Below are positions 21,741 to 31,292 of a DNA stretch of 64,000 bases, piece by piece. A program made the position numbers and the translations under genes. Source of the stretch: CAYSRJ01 sp964521865. GTDB taxonomy: Bacteria; Spirochaetota; B62-G9; DRHN01. Under the pieces are notes generated by a model that was not told where the DNA came from, searched no databases, and saw nothing but the letters and a program-made list of their open reading frames with translations. Location: contig CAZFTJ010000004.1 of assembly GCA_964521865.1 (NCBI GenBank), positions 1-64,000 of the forward strand. The letters run 5' to 3'. Position 1 is the first letter of the stretch. Each line of letters starts with the position of its first letter.

Positions 21741-22500
21741 TATACTGAAAATCGACAATGCGGACAAGTCGTTCGGAGGATTGAAAGCGATTTCCTCCCT
21801 GAGCTTCAGTGTGCATGAGGGAAGCATTACCGCACTTATCGGTCCGAACGGCGCCGGCAAGACAACAGTCTTTAACCTCATCAGCGGGCTTGAACGGCTC
21901 GATAACGGCTCGATACTGTTTCAGGGAACAAGAATCGATACAATGAAATCCCATATGATTCCGACCCTCGGAATCAGCAGAACATTTCAGAACCTGAGAC
22001 TATTTTCCAATATGAACGTCATAGAAAATGTAATGGTCGGGAGGCACACACTCTCTTCTTCCGGGTTCTTCACCTGTGCGTTCAACCTCAGAGCATACAG
22101 ACTTGAGGAAAAAGAGATCAGAGAAAAGGCACTGCACTGGCTCGAGTTCATGAATATCAAGAGCCTTGCGTATAAAAAAATACATGAAATACCTTTCGAG
22201 AAACAGCGTATCGTCGAAATTACCAGGGCCGTTGCCGGCGAACCGGCACTTATACTCCTCGACGAGCCGGCAGCCGGACTGAACATTACGGAAACCAAGT
22301 CTCTCATCGACACCATATACAAAATCAGAGAGCTCGGCGTAACCATACTGGTGGTCGAGCACGATATGGAGCTCATTATGGAGGTGTCCGAAAAAATCGT
22401 TGTACTGGACTTCGGACGCAAGATCGCCGACGGGTCCCCCGGCCAGATACAGAAGGATAAAAAGGTTGTAGCCGTGTATCTCGGAAAGGAGTTCACGTAA
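21733..22500 (+). CDS. livG: Branched-chain amino-acid ABC transporter ATPase LivG
   Basis: The 255-residue ATPase has Walker A G-P-N-G-A-G-K-T at residues 37-44 and the LivG-specific Q-loop region R-T-F-Q-N-L-R-L-F. Walker B is L-I-L-L-D-E-P-A-A-G-L-N, followed by V-V-E-H-D-M-E-L. The position of the usual L-S-G-G-Q signature is altered: P-F-E-K-Q-R-I-V-E-I is seen, compared with L-P-Y-G-x-Q-R in many LivG proteins. It powers transport with LivF at the cytoplasmic face. Confidence 0.92.
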   Translation: MADILKIDNADKSFGGLKAISSLSFSVHEGSITALIGPNGAGKTTVFNLISGLERLDNGSILFQGTRIDTMKSHMIPTLGISRTFQNLRLFSNMNVIENVMVGRHTLSSSGFFTCAFNLRAYRLEEKEIREKALHWLEFMNIKSLAYKKIHEIPFEKQRIVEITRAVAGEPALILLDEPAAGLNITETKSLIDTIYKIRELGVTILVVEHDMELIMEVSEKIVVLDFGRKIADGSPGQIQKDKKVVAVYLGKEFT

Positions 22501-22504
22501 GGAA

Positions 22505-23224
22505 ATGCTGCAGGTGCGTTCCGTTAAATCATTCTATGAGTCGATCTGTGCGCTGAAGTCGGTATCCCTGCATGTACAAAGAGGTGAAATTGTCACGTTA
22601 ATCGGAGCCAACGGTTCGGGAAAATCCACACTGCTCAACACCATTGCCGGACTTATGCAAAACCGGGCCGGCTCCATCCTCTTCGAGGAAAGGGAAATTC
22701 TCAGCCTGCCCTCCTCAGAAATCGTAAAAATGGGCATCGCCCTTGTGCCTGAGGGGAGACAGCTCTTTTCCCCGATGACGGTGCTCGACAACCTCCTTTT
22801 GGGCACCTATCCGTTTTACAGTATACGGCGCAAGAGGGAGACGTATGAAAAGATTGAAGAAATATTTACGCTCTTCCCGGTGCTCGGCGAACGGCGAAAA
22901 CAGCTTGCAGGTACGCTTTCCGGCGGCGAGCAGCAGATGCTGTCAATCGCCCGCGCGCTGATGTCGAACCCGAAGCTTCTCCTCCTCGACGAGCCGTCAA
23001 TGGGACTGGCGCCGAAAATCGTCGAGAGCATCTTTCACACGCTCATCGAGCTGCAGAATACGACCAATCTTACCATATTTCTCGTGGAGCAGAATGCAAA
23101 GCTCGCACTCGATGTGTGTCAGCGGGGGTACGTTATCGAAACGGGACAGATAATACTTTCCGGTGAAAAAGAAGAGCTTTTGAACAACAAGGAGGTGCTG
23201 AGGGCATACCTCGGCAAGGAGTAA
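22505..23224 (+). CDS. livF: Branched-chain amino-acid ABC transporter ATPase LivF
   Basis: The 239-residue ATPase shows Walker A G-A-N-G-S-G-K-S, the LivF motif V-P-E-G-R-Q-L-F, signature L-S-G-G-E-Q-Q-M-L, Walker B L-L-L-L-D-E-P-S-M-G-L-A-P and V-E-Q-N-A switch. It begins 4 nt after livG. With LivG it completes the transporter. Confidence 0.94.
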   Translation: MLQVRSVKSFYESICALKSVSLHVQRGEIVTLIGANGSGKSTLLNTIAGLMQNRAGSILFEEREILSLPSSEIVKMGIALVPEGRQLFSPMTVLDNLLLGTYPFYSIRRKRETYEKIEEIFTLFPVLGERRKQLAGTLSGGEQQMLSIARALMSNPKLLLLDEPSMGLAPKIVESIFHTLIELQNTTNLTIFLVEQNAKLALDVCQRGYVIETGQIILSGEKEELLNNKEVLRAYLGKE

Positions 23225-23298
23225 AAAAAGGGAGGTCGATATCCCGTGTGCGGTATAAGCCCGGTATCCCGGCCGCCTGTTGAGAAAAGGGGAATACA

Positions 23299-24597
23299 AT
23301 GCCTATTTGGAATGAAAAATATGAAACAATGCCCAGGGCCGATCTCGAACAGGTGCAGCTTGAAAGGCTGCAGCAAACCCTGGGGAGAGTATACCGCAGA
23401 GTTTCCTACTATCAGACCCTGTTCAACAAGATCGGATTCGACCCTTTTGAGCTCGCCTCCATCGGCGATCTTAGAAAGATACCGTTCACGACCAAGGAAA
23501 CCCTTCGAATTGCCTACCCCTTCGACATGTTCGCCGTCCCGCTCAGGGAAGTCGTGAGAATGCATTCCACATCCGGAACAACCGGAAAACCGCTTATCGT
23601 CGGGTATACGAAGAATGATATCGACCACTGGACGGAGCTCAACGCGCGGGTTCTTTCGGCAGGTGGGGTTACAAGGGACGATATACTGCAGATCAGCTTC
23701 CCCTACGGCCTCTTTACCGGCGGGCTGGGATTTCATTACGGCGCTGAATTGGTGGGCGCTTCGGTCATCCCGAGCTCAGAGGCTGATATCGAGGACCAGA
23801 TAACCATTATGAGAGATTACCGGACAACCGCACTGGTATGTGCGCCGAGCTTCGCCGGACTTCTCTTCGACGCAATTCGGGAAAAATCCGTCTCACCCGC
23901 AGAACTTGCGCTGAGCAAGGCTCTGTTCGGCGCGGAGCCGTGGAGCGAAACATTCAGAAAGAAGATCGAAGAAGATTTCGATATAACAGTCACCGATAAC
24001 TACGGGCTGACAGAGATAATAGGGCCGGGCGTCTCGTATGAATGCAGCAAAAAAGCGGGACTGCATATATCGGAGGACCACTTTATCCCTGAAATCATCG
24101 ACCCCGACACAGGCAAAACCCTGTCCGACGGTGAGGATGGCGAACTGGTAATTACAACCATTACCAAGGAGGCCTACCCCCTTATCCGGTACCGGACAGG
24201 CGATATTACCCGGCTCATCCCCGAAACATGTGCATGCGGCAGAACATTCATAAAAATGGGAAGGGTCTTCGGCCGCATCGACGACATGATAATCCTGAAC
24301 GGGCGCAACATGTTTCCCTCGCAATTCGAGCACATTCTCACCTGTGTGCTGAACAAAACGCCCAACTATCAGCTCATCATCGACAGGAAGAACAATCTCG
24401 ACGAGCTCGAAATTCAGGTGGAAGTTTCGCAGGATTTCTTCTCTGATGAAATAAAGAACCTCGATAAAATCGAGAGTGCCATAATCAGAGAAGTCGATGA
24501 GAAGCTGGATTTCTATCCGAAGGTAAAGCTCGTTGAACCCCGCACAATCAAAAGGTCGATGAAGGGCAGGAGGGTCATCGACCGCAGAACACAGTAA
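23299..24597 (+). CDS. Phenylacetate-CoA ligase family protein
   Basis: This 432-residue AMP-forming enzyme (ANL superfamily) has the PaaK-like N-terminus (Y-R-R-V-S-Y-Y-Q-T-L), the ATP-binding P-loop H-S-T-S-G-T-T-G-K-P-L at residues 94-104, and the A-rich D-N-Y-G-L-T-E-I-I-G-P-G block near residue 235. Y-R-T-G-D-I follows, then the hinge region I-D-D-M-I-I-L-N-G-R-N. It ligates an arylacetate or other carboxylic acid to CoA. Being 75 nt after livF, it looks like the last gene of the transporter operon, suggesting that the imported acid is activated directly. Specificity is not certain. Confidence 0.88.
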   Translation: MPIWNEKYETMPRADLEQVQLERLQQTLGRVYRRVSYYQTLFNKIGFDPFELASIGDLRKIPFTTKETLRIAYPFDMFAVPLREVVRMHSTSGTTGKPLIVGYTKNDIDHWTELNARVLSAGGVTRDDILQISFPYGLFTGGLGFHYGAELVGASVIPSSEADIEDQITIMRDYRTTALVCAPSFAGLLFDAIREKSVSPAELALSKALFGAEPWSETFRKKIEEDFDITVTDNYGLTEIIGPGVSYECSKKAGLHISEDHFIPEIIDPDTGKTLSDGEDGELVITTITKEAYPLIRYRTGDITRLIPETCACGRTFIKMGRVFGRIDDMIILNGRNMFPSQFEHILTCVLNKTPNYQLIIDRKNNLDELEIQVEVSQDFFSDEIKNLDKIESAIIREVDEKLDFYPKVKLVEPRTIKRSMKGRRVIDRRTQ

Positions 24598-24615
24598 CAT
24601 CCCTTCCCGACGGAA

Positions 24616-27222
24616 TTACTCCTTTTTCCCAAATACAAACTCGCCGTTTTTCACCGAAACGCCGATGGAATCCTTTTCCTTGAAATTACCCCTGATTATC
24701 TCATGGGCAATCGGTGTTTCGATCCTATTCTGCAAAACCCGCTTCAGAGGACGCGCGCCGAAATTCGGATCATACCCGATCTCTGCAAGGAATTTGAGCG
24801 CCTCGTCGGTAATTTTCAGCCGTATACCACGCTCTTCGATCCTTCGCGACAGATACCCGAGTTGCAGACGCGCAATATCGATTATATTATCCCGCGTCAA
24901 AGAGCGGAATACGACGATTTCATCGACTCGATTCAGGAACTCAGGCCTGAAGCTTTTGTGAAGAATATCCATAACAAGTTTCTTCATCTCCTGGTACGAC
25001 TCTTCCGACTCCTTTCCATTCTCACCGACGTTCAGTATATACTCGGAACCGAGGTTCGACGTCATAATTATCGCACTGTTCTTGAAGTTAACCGTTCTTC
25101 CGTGTGAATCGGTAAGCCGGCCCTCATCGAGTATCTGGAGCAGAATATTGAAAACATCCGGATGCGCCTTCTCGATCTCATCGAGGAGTATTACCGAATA
25201 GGGCTTTCTTCGCACCGCCTCCGTCAGCTGGCCTCCCTCATCATACCCGACATAGCCGGGAGGTGCGCCTATGAGTTTTGCCACCGTATGCCGCTCCATA
25301 TACTCGGACATATCTATTCTGATCATGTTCTTTTCATCATCGAACAGAAATTCTGCCAGAGCGCGGGCAAGCTCCGTTTTCCCCACTCCTGTCGGACCGA
25401 GAAATATAAAGCTGCCGATAGGACGCTCGGGATCCTTTATGCCTGCACGGGCCCGTATTATTGCGTCTGCGACTGCCTTGACGGCTTCATCCTGCCCCAC
25501 AACCCTCTCATGAAGATGGCCTTCGAGGGAGGCGAGCTTTTCCATCTCACCCTGCATGAGCCGTGCTACGGGGATGCCGGTCCATCGTGAAACCACCAGT
25601 GCTATATCCTCATCGTCAACCTCCTCCTTGAGAAGCCGGTTGCCCTGGTTTTTGTCCATCGCATTCCTCAGCTCCTCTAGCTCCTTCTCGAGCTGTATGA
25701 GCCTTCCGTACTTGAGCTCTGCCGCCTTGTTTAGATCGTAGTTTCGCTCAGCCTTTTCTATCTCGAATTTCACGTTTTCGATTTCACTCCGCAGATCACG
25801 GACCCTGGCAATCTGTTTTTTCTCCTCCTCCCACTTCGACTTCAGGGAGTTCCCCTTCTCCTTCAGGTCCGCAAGCTCCTTTTCTATCCTTGCAAGTCGC
25901 TCCTTTGACGCGGAGTCCTTCTCCTTTTTCAGCGCTTCTCTTTCGATCTCGAGCTGCATCGTTCTTCGCATAATTTCATCGAGCTCAGAAGGCATCGAAT
26001 CGATTTCAGTTCTGAGCTTGGCCCCTGCCTCGTCGATGAGGTCGATGGCCTTGTCCGGAAGGTATCGGTCCGAGATGTACCGCTTGCTCAATACTGCAGC
26101 CGCAACAATGGCGCTGTCCTTTATCTTGATTCCATGATGTATAGCGTAGCGCTCCTTCAGTCCCCTGAGAATCGAGATGGTATCCTCAACCGACGGTTCG
26201 TCTACAAGAATGGGCTGAAACCTTCTCTCCAATGCGGCGTCTTTTTCGATATATTTTCTGTACTCGTTGAGCGTCGTTGCGCCTATGCAGTGAAGCTCCC
26301 CCCTGGCGAGGAGCGGTTTTAAAAGATTGCCCGCATCGATCGCACCCTCCGCAGCGCCTGCACCCACAACCGTATGAAGCTCATCGATAAAGAGAATAAT
26401 TCCTCCATCCGAATCGGTCACTTCCTTCAGCACAGCTTTCATTCGCTCCTCGAATTCGCCGCGAAATTTCGCTCCGGCGAGAAGCGCGCCCATATCAAGG
26501 GCGACGATACGCTTGTTCTTGAGGCCCTCCGGAACATCCCCTTTGACAATCCTGCGCGCCAGACCCTCTACGATCGCCGTTTTTCCCACACCGGGCTCGC
26601 CGATCAAAACCGGATTGTTTTTCGTCCGGCGGGAAAGCACCTGTATCGTCCTTCGTATCTCCTCGTCTCTCCCGATAACCGGATCGAGCTTCCCCTGCTG
26701 TGCGCGTTCGGTCAGATCTATCGCATACCGTTCGAGCGCCTGGTACGTCGCCTCCGGATTCTGCGAGGTAATACGCTGATTCCCGCGAATCTCCTTCAGT
26801 ACGGACATTACACCCGAGCGTGTAATACCGAGGCCTTTCAGTATATCGCCCGCCTCGCCCTTGTCATCGATCAGCGCCAGAAACAGATGCTCGGTGCTGA
26901 TATACTCATCCTTCATCTTACTCGCTTCGGATTCTGCCGCAGCGAGCAGCTCGTTGAGTCCTGCGGATATGTACACCGTTTGTGACGCACCCGGCCCGGA
27001 CACCTTGGGCTTTTTTGCCAGAAGGCGATCGACCTCGTCGGCAACAACGGACGTATCGGTATTGAGTTTTTTAAGAATTTGCGGCACAACTCCGTTTTCC
27101 TGTCGAACCAGCGCGCCAAGCAGATGCTCAGGCTCGATCTGCTGCTGACCGTACTCCCCTGCAATGAGCTGGGAGCCTGACAGCGCTTCCTGGGCCATAT
27201 CAGTAAACTTGTTTAAATCCAT
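24616..27222 (-). CDS. clpB: ATP-dependent disaggregase ClpB
   Basis: This 868-residue Hsp100 chaperone is full length. The N domain is followed by AAA1 with Walker A G-E-P-G-V-G-K-T (about residue 202) and Walker B I-L-F-I-D-E-L-H. A middle coiled coil (residues about 400-520, K/E-rich) follows, then AAA2 with G-P-T-G-V-G-K-T (about residue 602) and V-I-L-L-D-E-I-E-K-A. It extracts proteins from aggregates with DnaK. It lacks the ClpA/ClpC-type tails for protease docking. No CIRCE element is visible upstream. Confidence 0.96.
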   Translation of the reverse strand: MDLNKFTDMAQEALSGSQLIAGEYGQQQIEPEHLLGALVRQENGVVPQILKKLNTDTSVVADEVDRLLAKKPKVSGPGASQTVYISAGLNELLAAAESEASKMKDEYISTEHLFLALIDDKGEAGDILKGLGITRSGVMSVLKEIRGNQRITSQNPEATYQALERYAIDLTERAQQGKLDPVIGRDEEIRRTIQVLSRRTKNNPVLIGEPGVGKTAIVEGLARRIVKGDVPEGLKNKRIVALDMGALLAGAKFRGEFEERMKAVLKEVTDSDGGIILFIDELHTVVGAGAAEGAIDAGNLLKPLLARGELHCIGATTLNEYRKYIEKDAALERRFQPILVDEPSVEDTISILRGLKERYAIHHGIKIKDSAIVAAAVLSKRYISDRYLPDKAIDLIDEAGAKLRTEIDSMPSELDEIMRRTMQLEIEREALKKEKDSASKERLARIEKELADLKEKGNSLKSKWEEEKKQIARVRDLRSEIENVKFEIEKAERNYDLNKAAELKYGRLIQLEKELEELRNAMDKNQGNRLLKEEVDDEDIALVVSRWTGIPVARLMQGEMEKLASLEGHLHERVVGQDEAVKAVADAIIRARAGIKDPERPIGSFIFLGPTGVGKTELARALAEFLFDDEKNMIRIDMSEYMERHTVAKLIGAPPGYVGYDEGGQLTEAVRRKPYSVILLDEIEKAHPDVFNILLQILDEGRLTDSHGRTVNFKNSAIIMTSNLGSEYILNVGENGKESEESYQEMKKLVMDILHKSFRPEFLNRVDEIVVFRSLTRDNIIDIARLQLGYLSRRIEERGIRLKITDEALKFLAEIGYDPNFGARPLKRVLQNRIETPIAHEIIRGNFKEKDSIGVSVKNGEFVFGKKE

Positions 27223-27336
27223 ACATAATCACCCCTCTGTGATGAATCTTGTTCTATTAATAAAAATGCAAAAAACATACCAGATTAAGGTCGTGTTGTG
27301 ATAAGTCAACTATGTATTATATAATGAGTTAAGTGA

Positions 27337-27356
27337 GTTTCATATACAAATGAAAC
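27337..27356. promoter_or_regulatory. Inverted repeat upstream of clpB
   Basis: GTTTCAT (27337-27343) and ATGAAAC (27350-27356) flank 6 nt in the clpB-alaS gap. A -10-like TATAAT lies nearby on the - strand (27323-27318 region). It might be an operator for clpB or the alaS terminator region. Evidence is limited to symmetry. Confidence 0.3.
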
Positions 27357-27421
27357 ATGTGTAATGAAAAACTGTATCATTTTGATGCATATGCAGAAGT
27401 ATGGGGGAATTCAATAGGAAA

Positions 27422-30043
27422 TCACGATTCTTCCAGGAGGGCCTTCACCCTTTCAAATGCAGTGTCCGCGTCTGCGGGTCCGATGCCGCCCCCCTGTGCC
27501 AGATGCGGTCTTCCTCCTCCCTTGCCGCCGAGACTCTCGATCGCCCGGGCCAGCATGTTTCCCGCATGCGCGCCCTTTTTCACTGCAGCGTCCCCTGCGC
27601 AAAGAATTACGTTCAGCCTTCCGTCTTCGACCGAGGTTATAAGAGCCACGCCGTCAGGCACACGGGCTCGTACCCTGTCGGCCAGCTCCCTCATCTCGTC
27701 ATGCGTGAAACCGTTTAATTTCATATGGGCCGTGCGGTATGGGCCGGATTGAATAAAATCCCTTTCAAGATCGACGGACTCTCCCATACCCTTTGTACGC
27801 TCTTTTTTCAGCTTCTTCTGAAGATCACGCACCGTTTCCTGCAGCTCTTTCACCTTCTGTACAGTGGTTGCCGTTTCGGTATTGAGACGAAACGACAGCT
27901 CCCGCAGTATTTTTTCGTCCTGTTTGACCGTCCGATATGAGTCTTGTCTCGTTACCGCCTCGATCCTTCTGACACCGGAGGAGATGCTCCCCTCCCGCGT
28001 AATTCGGAACAATCCGATATCACCCGTTCTCCCGGCATGAGTGCCTCCGCAGAGCTCCGTACTGATATCGTCTATCTTTATAACACGAACGCTCTCGCCG
28101 TACTTTTCGCCGAACAGGGCAACCGCTCCCATTGCCCGCGCTTCAGCGAAGGGCATATTCTCGAAAACTTCCACCGGAATATTGGCAAACACCGCCTCAT
28201 TCACCATCTCCTCTATGTTATCGAGCTGAACGGCGGAAAGCCCCCGGTAGTGGTTGAAATCGAAGCGCAGCCTGTCCGGCGCCACGAGAGAGCCCGCCTG
28301 CGTCGCATGCACACCCACAACGTTTTGCAGCGCATAGTGGAGAAGGTGGGTCGCGGTGTGGTTTGCCATGATCATCTTTCTTCGCTTTCCCTCCACCTTT
28401 CCGGTGTAGACGGTATCCTGTATTTCGCCTCTTTCAATTCTGCATATATGAATAAAAATATCTCCGGTCCGCTTCACGTCCTGAACCTGCAGGACAACTC
28501 CGTCTCCTTCGATGACACCCGTATCGCCGACCTGTCCTCCCGACTCCCCGTAGAACGGCGTGCGGTCGAACACCACTGCAGTGCTGCCGTTTTCCTCCCT
28601 GTAGCGGATAACCCTCATCCCCTCCTGCTCCATGGTGCGGTATCCGGTGAACTCAGTTGCCGCATCCTCCCCGTATTTCACCCATGAACCGCCGCCGTTT
28701 GCGTCATTTGCGGTTTGAAATTTCGCATCTCGCTTCGCGCGCCGACGCTGCTTCTCCATCTCTCTTTCAAAGCCGCACCTGTCGATCTTCAACCCCTTCT
28801 CTTCCGCCATAATGCAGGTGAGGTCGAACGGAAATCCGTAGGTATCGTGCAGGACAAAGGCGCTTTCGCCGGGGAAAAGACCGTTCCCCTGTTCTGAAAG
28901 CTCCCCGATTGTTTTATTGAACTCCTCGAGACCCCTATCGAGAGTTTTTAAAAACAGCTCTTCTTCGTTTTTAACGATCTTTTCCATCACCCCCCGGCGC
29001 TCCTCGAGCTCCGGATAATCCCGCTTCATCACCGAAACGAGCGTATCGATCAGCATATACATGAACGGTTCGTCAACGCCGAGGAGCTTTCCATGTCGAA
29101 CTGCGCGCCTCAAGATCCGTCTGAGAACATACCCCCTCCCTTCATTCGAAGGTACCGCTCCGTCGGCTATTGCAAATGCGAGCGCCCGCACGTGGTCGGC
29201 GACAACCCGGTATGAAACGAGCGTCCCCGAATCGGCCGAGCATGCCGTGCCCGATATCCCCTCCATGCGGTCTATCAGGGGCCTGAAAAGGTCGGTTTCG
29301 TAATTCGACCGTACACCCTGAAGCACGGCCAGTGCCCGTTCGAGCCCGAGGCCCGTATCGATATGTTTTGCCGGAAGAGGGTTGTATGTCCCTTCAGCCG
29401 TTCTGTCATACTCCATGAATACCAGGTTCCAGAGCTCGACTATCTTCCCGTTTTCGGTTCCCTCGAAAAAATCTGTCCCGTCGAGCGGCGGATACTCGTA
29501 GTACAGTTCCGAGCAGGGCCCGCACGGTCCTGTATCACCCATGCTCCAGTAGTTTTCCTCATCCCCCTTTTCAATATCGCCTAATCGAACAAGACGGTCG
29601 GAATCGATGCCGATATCCTCGATCCAGATACCGTACGCCTCATCGTCATCTTTGTACACACTCGCCCAGAGATGCTCCGCCGGGAGTTCGAGCCGTTGCG
29701 TCAGAAACCGCCACGCCCAGCGTATGGCATCTTTTTTATAGTAGTCGCCGAACGACCAGTTTCCGAGCATTTCGAAGAATGTGTGATGCCTCCCGTCCTT
29801 GCCCACATCTTCCAGATCGTTGTGTTTTCCGCTCGCGCGAATACACTTCTGAACCGATGCTGCCCGTGTGAAAGGCGGTTTTTCGATTCCCAGAATGATT
29901 TTCTTGAACTGGTTCATGCCGGCATTGGTAAAGAGGAGGGTCGGATCGTCCTCCGGCACAACCTTTGAGCTTTTGACGACTGTGTGGCCCTGTTTTTTGA
30001 AAAAATCCAGGAAAATCCGGCGCAGCTCATCCGATGTGATCAT
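27422..30043 (-). CDS. alaS: Alanyl-tRNA synthetase
   Basis: This 873-residue class II synthetase attaches alanine to tRNA-Ala. The N-terminus has F-L-D-F-F-K-K-Q-G-H and the motif 1-3 regions (T-N-A-G-M-N-Q-F-K, R-x-x-S-V-Q-K-C-I-R-A-S-G-K-H-N-D and the glycine-rich G-L-G-L-E-R). An editing domain with the zinc-binding H-T-A-T-H-L-L-H and C-G-G-T-H motifs follows, and a C-Ala domain with G-G-K-G-G-G-R-P closes it. It overlaps recX by 17 nt. The two are probably co-transcribed. Confidence 0.97.
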   Translation of the reverse strand: MITSDELRRIFLDFFKKQGHTVVKSSKVVPEDDPTLLFTNAGMNQFKKIILGIEKPPFTRAASVQKCIRASGKHNDLEDVGKDGRHHTFFEMLGNWSFGDYYKKDAIRWAWRFLTQRLELPAEHLWASVYKDDDEAYGIWIEDIGIDSDRLVRLGDIEKGDEENYWSMGDTGPCGPCSELYYEYPPLDGTDFFEGTENGKIVELWNLVFMEYDRTAEGTYNPLPAKHIDTGLGLERALAVLQGVRSNYETDLFRPLIDRMEGISGTACSADSGTLVSYRVVADHVRALAFAIADGAVPSNEGRGYVLRRILRRAVRHGKLLGVDEPFMYMLIDTLVSVMKRDYPELEERRGVMEKIVKNEEELFLKTLDRGLEEFNKTIGELSEQGNGLFPGESAFVLHDTYGFPFDLTCIMAEEKGLKIDRCGFEREMEKQRRRAKRDAKFQTANDANGGGSWVKYGEDAATEFTGYRTMEQEGMRVIRYREENGSTAVVFDRTPFYGESGGQVGDTGVIEGDGVVLQVQDVKRTGDIFIHICRIERGEIQDTVYTGKVEGKRRKMIMANHTATHLLHYALQNVVGVHATQAGSLVAPDRLRFDFNHYRGLSAVQLDNIEEMVNEAVFANIPVEVFENMPFAEARAMGAVALFGEKYGESVRVIKIDDISTELCGGTHAGRTGDIGLFRITREGSISSGVRRIEAVTRQDSYRTVKQDEKILRELSFRLNTETATTVQKVKELQETVRDLQKKLKKERTKGMGESVDLERDFIQSGPYRTAHMKLNGFTHDEMRELADRVRARVPDGVALITSVEDGRLNVILCAGDAAVKKGAHAGNMLARAIESLGGKGGGRPHLAQGGGIGPADADTAFERVKALLEES

Positions 30044-30662
30044 TAAAATACTCCTTCATCAGCCCGTCGATGATATCGAACTGAAATCCCCGGCTCTTCA
30101 GAAACCTGTACAACCTCTCCCGCGCCCTGTCGGGCGGGTAGCTTTCAAGTGATTTCATCTTCTTCTCAGCTGCGTCGTGCGCGAGTCTTTGCTCCGTATC
30201 GCCATCAAACTTCTCTTTCACCACCGCCTCAATTATGCCGTCGGCGAGCATCTTTTTCCTCAATTCGAACACAGCCCGCATACGGCCAAGGGGCCTGTTC
30301 GCACACGCATCGTCGACCCATTTATTGGCAAACGCGAGGTCGTCGACAATGCCGTCATTTTTCAGGTTGCCCACAAGCTCCCCGACAACAGCACGGTTAA
30401 ATCCCTTTTTAATGAGTCGATTGTTGAGCTCATTTTCAGAACGGTCTCTGTAGGAAAGCAGCAGCAGGGCATAATCGCGCGCACGCGCATACTCATCGCG
30501 CCGTATGAGCTCATCTATCTTCTTTTCATCGATTTCGTCGCCGACATGGGCCCCGACCTGCTGGAGTGTGTTGAAATCCAGCGAGAACCTGTATTTCCCG
30601 TCGGTATAGATTGAAAACCTGTTTTTTCTGCTCTTCTGAACTTTTATATCCGTAATCAACAC
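30027..30662 (-). CDS. recX: Regulatory protein RecX
   Basis: From the GTG at 30662 the product is about 211 residues. It shows RecX three-helix repeats: A-R-D-Y-A-L-L-L-L-S-Y-R-D-R-S-E-N-E-L, then R-L-I-K-K-G-F, D-L-A-F-A-N-K-W-V-D-D and R-L-Y-R-F-L-K-S-R-G-F. RecX binds RecA filaments and limits recombination. A longer frame to 30833 includes a hydrophobic stretch that does not belong to the family, so the GTG start is preferred, though no strong ribosome-binding site precedes it. It lies upstream of alaS with a 17 nt overlap; no recA is in the window. Confidence 0.82.
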   Translation of the reverse strand: MLITDIKVQKSRKNRFSIYTDGKYRFSLDFNTLQQVGAHVGDEIDEKKIDELIRRDEYARARDYALLLLSYRDRSENELNNRLIKKGFNRAVVGELVGNLKNDGIVDDLAFANKWVDDACANRPLGRMRAVFELRKKMLADGIIEAVVKEKFDGDTEQRLAHDAAEKKMKSLESYPPDRARERLYRFLKSRGFQFDIIDGLMKEYFNDHIG

Positions 30663-30770
30663 GAAGTTAAAGTATATTATTACCGCTGAAAAGAACAGAA
30701 AAATAGGGGCATGTTCATGTTCAGCAATGCGCTGTTGAAGCGGCGGTAATGAAACCCGATGCTCTTTTTC

Positions 30771-30814
30771 TTGACGCGTACCCAAGTTTATACTATCTTT
30801 CACCCTAAACTTGG
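30771..30814 (+). promoter_or_regulatory. rplM promoter with an inverted repeat across the -10 box
   Basis: TTGACG (30771-30776) and TATCTT (30794-30799) are 17 nt apart. An 8 bp inverted repeat, CCAAGTTT (30782-30789) and AAACTTGG (30807-30814), spans the -10 box and the start point. It could act as an operator, or its right arm could form a leader structure in the rplM mRNA. Confidence 0.5.
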
Positions 30815-30823
30815 AGCCGCAGG

Positions 30824-31252
30824 ATGAAAACATACGCGATTAAAAAACAGGAAGTCGTAAAAAAGTGGTACCTGATAGATGCCGAAGACCAGGTGCTCGG
30901 GAGAGTGGCGAGCAGAATCGCTTCGATACTCAGGGGAAAACACAAAGCCACGTATACCCCGCATGTCGATATGGGCGATAATGTGATCGTTATCAACGCG
31001 GACAAGGTGAAGCTCACAGGCACAAAGCCGTTTAAAAAAATGTACTACCGCCACTCGAATTATCCGGGCGGGCTGCGGGAGACATCCTATTTCGAGATGA
31101 TGCAGAAAGACCCAACCTTTGCACTGAGAAACGCGATAAAGGGCATGCTGCCTCATAACAGGCTCAGCAGAAGACAGCTCCTTCATGTCAAAATTTACGC
31201 CGGGGGCAGTCACCCCCATGAGGCGCAGAAGCCTGAAAAAATCGAGATATAA
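30824..31252 (+). CDS. rplM: Ribosomal protein L13 (uL13)
   Basis: This 142-residue protein has the family N-terminus (K-K-W-Y-L-I-D-A-E-D-Q-V-L-G-R-V-A-S), the K-H-K-A-T-Y-T-P-H-V-D-M-G-D block, and Y-R-H-S-N-Y-P-G-G-L. It is an early assembly protein of the large ribosomal subunit. rpsI follows by 40 nt, the standard bacterial pairing. GGAGCCGCAGG precedes the ATG. Confidence 0.97.
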   Translation: MKTYAIKKQEVVKKWYLIDAEDQVLGRVASRIASILRGKHKATYTPHVDMGDNVIVINADKVKLTGTKPFKKMYYRHSNYPGGLRETSYFEMMQKDPTFALRNAIKGMLPHNRLSRRQLLHVKIYAGGSHPHEAQKPEKIEI

Positions 31253-31292
31253 AGAGTATCGCATCCTGTAAAAGGAGAAATGGAGGAAGTAC

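Noticed and set aside
27223..27421. CIRCE or HrcA operator upstream of clpB
   Set aside because: TTAGCACTC-N9-GAGTGCTAA is not present; only a short inverted repeat is seen.
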